8,678 bases of DNA from the NCBI GenBank assembly GCA_964410945.1, contig CAYPJE010000072.1, positions 1 through 8,678 on the forward strand. The letters run 5' to 3'. The notes beneath the pieces are model-generated. The model ran no database searches, had not been told where the DNA came from, and worked only from the letters and a program-made list of their open reading frames with translations. Source of the stretch: CAYPJE01 sp964410945 (GTDB taxonomy: Bacteria; Fidelibacterota; Marinisomatia; Marinisomatales; TCS56). The first letter of the stretch is position 1. Every line of letters starts with the position of its first letter. A program made the translations under genes and the position numbers. Positions 6,067 to 8,678 of the stretch are shown in pieces.

Positions 6067-6262
6067 AGAACAAGGATTAACGAATTATTTGTTGACAGTG
6101 AAGACCGAATTACCCTTCGACACGCTCAGGGTGACAAATATTATTATTAAGTACGTCATGCTGAGCCTGTCGAAGCATGAGCCCGCCTGTGCGCCGTAGT
6201 CTCAACGAAGGCGTATCGAAGCATGAGCCATCCTACTTATTTGAGAACAAGGATTAACGAAT
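6067..6262. repeat. 19-bp direct repeat bracketing a repeat cassette
   Basis: AGAACAAGGATTAACGAAT occurs at 6067-6085 and again, identically, at 6244-6262, 177 bp apart. The 158 bases between are dominated by palindromic repeats of a different family. Each copy contains an AAGGA ribosome-site-like core; only the second copy is followed by an ATG (6261). This resembles either a long target duplication from insertion of the cassette or a local tandem duplication. Confidence 0.8.
6113..6229. repeat. Composite TCGAAG/CTGAGC palindromic repeat cassette
   Basis: CCCTTCGACACGCTCAGG begins a reverse copy (6113-6135), and GTCATGCTGAGCCTGTCGAA begins a forward copy (6155-6180). The two can pair with each other over most of their length. 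TCGAAGCATGAGCC at 6170-6183 is repeated at 6216-6229, and between those copies CGCCT (6184-6188) pairs with AGGCG (6209-6213). That arrangement suggests one repeat inserted into another. I recall the CTGAGCCTGTCGAAG motif as a widespread intergenic repeat in FCB and other bacteria. Confidence 0.75.
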
Positions 6263-6331
6263 GAAGAAGTCCGAAGTATTGGAGATTTTAACAGGAATGG
6301 AAACTTCAAAAATCGTTGTTCCACGTTTGGT

Positions 6332-6470
6332 GTTCCGAAATTGAATGGGATTTGATTTTATTTCCGCTAAATCCATTCAGTAAGTTTAAATTATAGCCGG
6401 AACGGAGCTGACGTGAAATTCCTCACGTGGGAATCAGTGATGATGGATTAACTTCCCCTGCTTCCGTTCA
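6332..6470 (+). promoter_or_regulatory. Structured leader before the FecR-type gene
   Basis: Several complementary segments occur together. GTTCCG (6332-6337) pairs with CGGAAC (6398-6403), with AATGGGATTT (6344-6353) against AAATCCATT (6369-6377) nested inside. An alternative pairing is GAACGGA (6400-6406) with TCCGTTC (6463-6469), enclosing a perfect ACGTGA/TCACGT hairpin (6411-6416 and 6423-6428). The two large pairings share bases 6400-6403 and are therefore mutually exclusive, a layout seen in attenuators and riboswitches. I recognise no known riboswitch class. Confidence 0.35.
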
Positions 6471-6498
6471 GCGCCAAAGTATTGGAGGAAACCCGGTT

Positions 6499-8678
6499 AT
6501 GGGTAAAAAAATATTTCAGACAATCTTATTATTCACAGTATTCACCGCCGCACTATCGGCTGAACCAATCGCCCGGGTGATTAAATCCGCCGGCAATGTT
6601 TATTTAAAGCGGGTTACCTCCGATGCCTTCGATACGGCTGTAAAGCCTGGAATATCCATCGACAACGGTGATATGGTCCGGGTAGAGCAGGCCAGCTTTG
6701 CCGTGATCATCTATTTGGATGACAAATCGGTGATCAAGATGAAGGAAAACACCCAGTTCCAGTTTGTGGACACCGAGAATACCCGCACCATCGATATGGA
6801 GATCGGGACGATCATCAATGATATCAAAAAGGAAAACCGCACCAAGACATTCCGGGTAGAGACTCCCACCTCGGTGGCCTCGGTCAAGGGTACGATCTTC
6901 TCCGCCATGGTGGATGCCAGCGGAATCGACCAGTTCTACGGCCAGGAAGGGCTGTTCGAGGTATTCAATATGGTCAGCGGTCAGACTGTTGCTGTTGGCC
7001 CGGGGCAGAAGGCTCTGTCCAGTCCCACGGGAAGCGTGATCTCAGCCCCGGCCGCCCCCAGCGAATTCCCAATTGATCCCGATCCCGATGCAGGAACCGG
7101 CGAGCTGGAGGAATTGATCGAACAGTTTACGCCGGCCGAACCCGGTCAACCGCTCCCCGAAGTTCAGCCTGAACCAAGCCCCGAGGTAACTCCGGAAGCG
7201 ACTGAAACAGAAATACCCGATCAAACGACTCCCGAAAGTCAGCCCAGCGCTCCGTCAACACCTTCCAAACCATTCGGAATGGGTATGGGAGTCGGATCGG
7301 TGACCATCGATGGTGAGACCTACAAACAATTTGCCCTGCGTCCCGAGCTGGCATTCGGAAAGCTGGGTATCGGCTTTGATCTCGTTTTATACATGGATAA
7401 TGATGGCAATATCCGCAAGGAAGAATGGGATGAGGCAGCCGACATTATCGACAAATTCCTCTATGTGCGCTGGGCGGAAAAAGGCGATCCGTTCTGGCTC
7501 AAACTGGGGGCGCTGGAAAATGTGACCATTGGCTTTGGCGGACTTTTGAGCGGATATTCCAATATGATGCAATTCCCGTCAGTGCGAACAACCGGATTCA
7601 ACGGCGGTGTACTATTCGGACCGGTTGGTGTCGAATTATTCATGGCAAATGTCAAGGATTTCTCCCGCGGCGGTACATTGCTTGGTGCCCGGACATCTTT
7701 TACTGTGTCGCGCAATTTCCCTCTGACTTTTGGGGCTAATTTTGTCATGGATGTGAACCAGTTCTCCGGTCTGGTCGACAGTGATGAGGACAGCTATCCC
7801 GATGCCTTCGACGATTTCCCATACGACGATCGCATGTGGAATGACACCGACGGTGACGGCCGGCCCGATCCTGGTAGCGATATCGACTCACTGGAGTGGG
7901 ATAACGATGCTGACAGCGATGGTGTCAAAGATGCCTGGGATGGTGGTGCCGATGACGATGTAGTATTGAAAGGCGAGCCCTTCAGCGCCGAGAATACCCG
8001 GGCCCAGGCCATCGGCTATGGTTTCGATATCGGCTATCCGATCATTGATAATAAAGCGTTCAGGCTGACCATTTTCAGCGAATGGAACCATCTGCAGTTC
8101 CCTTCCGCCGGTGAGGAAGGCACACCATTTTACCGGCCGGAGGAACGCAGCGGTGACGGATTTACCGTTCCCGGCTTACGGGCCACCTTGTTCAATATCT
8201 TAAATCTCAGTGTGGAATACCGGATCAAATCCGGTTATTTTGTACCCCAGTTCTTCGATCAATCCTATGATATCGCCCGGGTCGTGCCGGTCTACAGTGA
8301 ATCAGGAGAGACCGAGGTCGAGACAAAAGATATGCGGATATTTGCAACCGAGGATTCCGATGTTAATCTGAGTGGTGTCTACGGATCAGCGGGGCTCGAT
8401 CTGCTGGATATCCTGCGGTTTAACGCCTCCTATGCCAGCATGGTGAAGGACAGCCTGGAATACAACAGCTTCTTTGCCCGACTGGACCTCAACCCCGACC
8501 TGGTGCCGAAATTGAGTGAAGCCGGCCTGTATTATCAGCGCAATAATGATAAGAATCCCTTTGATTTCAAGAATCCTTCGGTAAACACGATCATGGGATA
8601 TCGTCTGGGATACGAGATCGCATCCGGTGTAAGTTTGATCTGGGATTTCCGCCAGTATTACCAGGATACGGGAGCAGG
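6499..8678 (+). CDS. FecR-domain outer-membrane beta-barrel protein with calcium-binding-type insert (partial, runs off the right edge)
   Basis: An uninterrupted frame of 726 codons reaches the window edge without a stop. GGAGGAA at 6484-6490 lies 8 bases before ATG 6499. Residues 1-21 are a signal peptide (cut at LSA/EP). Residues 22 to about 165 form a FecR-type domain: GNVYLKR, PGISIDNGD, IIYLDDKSVIKMKENT and the diagnostic TPTSVASVKGT (122-132). A Pro/Glu-rich linker spans about 180-257. From about 258 on, alternating hydrophobic/aromatic strands (FALRPELAFGKLGIGFDL, WLKLGALENVTIGFGG) suggest an outer-membrane barrel. At 427-487 an Asp-rich insert, with DTDGDGRPD and DNDADSDGVKD, resembles thrombospondin type 3 calcium-binding repeats, probably in an extracellular loop. 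GC is clearly higher than in the RHS/TPR genes (57% in one 60-base count). No sigma factor or TonB partner is visible, so classical iron signalling is not supported; a structural or sensory envelope role is more likely. Confidence 0.85.
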   Translation, partial: MGKKIFQTILLFTVFTAALSAEPIARVIKSAGNVYLKRVTSDAFDTAVKPGISIDNGDMVRVEQASFAVIIYLDDKSVIKMKENTQFQFVDTENTRTIDMEIGTIINDIKKENRTKTFRVETPTSVASVKGTIFSAMVDASGIDQFYGQEGLFEVFNMVSGQTVAVGPGQKALSSPTGSVISAPAAPSEFPIDPDPDAGTGELEELIEQFTPAEPGQPLPEVQPEPSPEVTPEATETEIPDQTTPESQPSAPSTPSKPFGMGMGVGSVTIDGETYKQFALRPELAFGKLGIGFDLVLYMDNDGNIRKEEWDEAADIIDKFLYVRWAEKGDPFWLKLGALENVTIGFGGLLSGYSNMMQFPSVRTTGFNGGVLFGPVGVELFMANVKDFSRGGTLLGARTSFTVSRNFPLTFGANFVMDVNQFSGLVDSDEDSYPDAFDDFPYDDRMWNDTDGDGRPDPGSDIDSLEWDNDADSDGVKDAWDGGADDDVVLKGEPFSAENTRAQAIGYGFDIGYPIIDNKAFRLTIFSEWNHLQFPSAGEEGTPFYRPEERSGDGFTVPGLRATLFNILNLSVEYRIKSGYFVPQFFDQSYDIARVVPVYSESGETEVETKDMRIFATEDSDVNLSGVYGSAGLDLLDILRFNASYASMVKDSLEYNSFFARLDLNPDLVPKLSEAGLYYQRNNDKNPFDFKNPSVNTIMGYRLGYEIASGVSLIWDFRQYYQDTGA

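Larger units (their letters stand above)
5968..6498. other. Repeat-rich and structured intergenic region
   Basis: No supported gene lies in these 531 bases. They hold a weak hairpin after the propeller gene, one reverse dyad element (6015-6055), a composite palindromic cassette bracketed by a 19-bp direct repeat (6067-6262), and several stem-loops leading to the FecR-type gene. A 27-codon frame at 6261-6344 has a good AAGGA ribosome site but no recognisable features. Confidence 0.65.

Noticed and set aside
6092..6097. TTGACA as a promoter -35 box
   Set aside because: No -10-like hexamer occurs 15-19 bases downstream; the following sequence is a palindromic repeat.
6261..6344. 27-codon small gene with a good AAGGA ribosome site
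   Set aside because: The ribosome site lies inside the 19-bp direct repeat, the peptide matches nothing I know, and its 3' end is part of a stem-loop. It may be a remnant, but coding is unsupported.
6711..8091. Several 60-95-codon frames, mostly on the minus strand, across 6711-8091
   Set aside because: They lie entirely within the continuous FecR/barrel frame on the plus strand, which has a signal peptide, domain motifs and a strong ribosome site.

Overview
The window looks like a chromosome segment from a bacterium of the FCB superphylum (Bacteroidota, Ignavibacteria, Calditrichota or Neomarinimicrobiota-like). Two proteins end in a type IX secretion (T9SS) C-terminal sorting domain with the YPNPFN motif and a Lys-terminated final strand. 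A third is a FecR-domain/outer-membrane-barrel protein with a D-rich calcium-binding insert, as I recall from deep FCB lineages. I cannot fix the genus or phylum. Every gene I support is on the + strand.

Layout. Bases 1-770 hold no convincing gene but are full of repeats: dispersed dyad elements ending in GTCATTGCGA and GAAGCAATCT, in both orientations, and a nested tandem array (22-bp units inside an 88/89-bp unit) at about 231-520. A small GIY-YIG endonuclease (771-1061) follows, with further dyad elements on both sides. Next comes a secreted T9SS cargo of unknown function (1309-2064). It overlaps by 4 bp an orphan RHS C-terminal fragment (2061-2894) made of an RHS core, the PxxxxDPxGL motif and an AT-rich variable tip. 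A very AT-rich cytosolic TPR-like protein (2916-3815) follows. A 699-residue secreted Asp-box/Ycf48-like propeller protein with a T9SS tail (3868-5967) comes next. A repeat-rich spacer (5968-6498) has a 19-bp direct repeat bracketing a palindromic cassette, then a structured leader. The window ends inside a long open frame (6499 to the right edge) coding for a FecR-domain, Pro-rich linker and beta-barrel protein with thrombospondin-type-3-like D-rich repeats.

How it fits together. Three products (1309, 3868, 6499) are predicted to be exported, so this is mainly a cell-surface/secretion neighbourhood, not a metabolic operon. The RHS tip plus the downstream AT-rich gene has the layout of a displaced polymorphic toxin/immunity cassette, with GC falling from about 44% in the core to about 32% in the tip and about 30% in the next gene (hand counts on parts of each). 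No recognised toxin fold is visible, so toxin and immunity roles are inference. The second theme is the repeat family around the GIY-YIG gene: its hairpin stems are kept by compensatory and wobble changes, which makes a structured, possibly nuclease-linked repeat system the most interesting hypothesis here.
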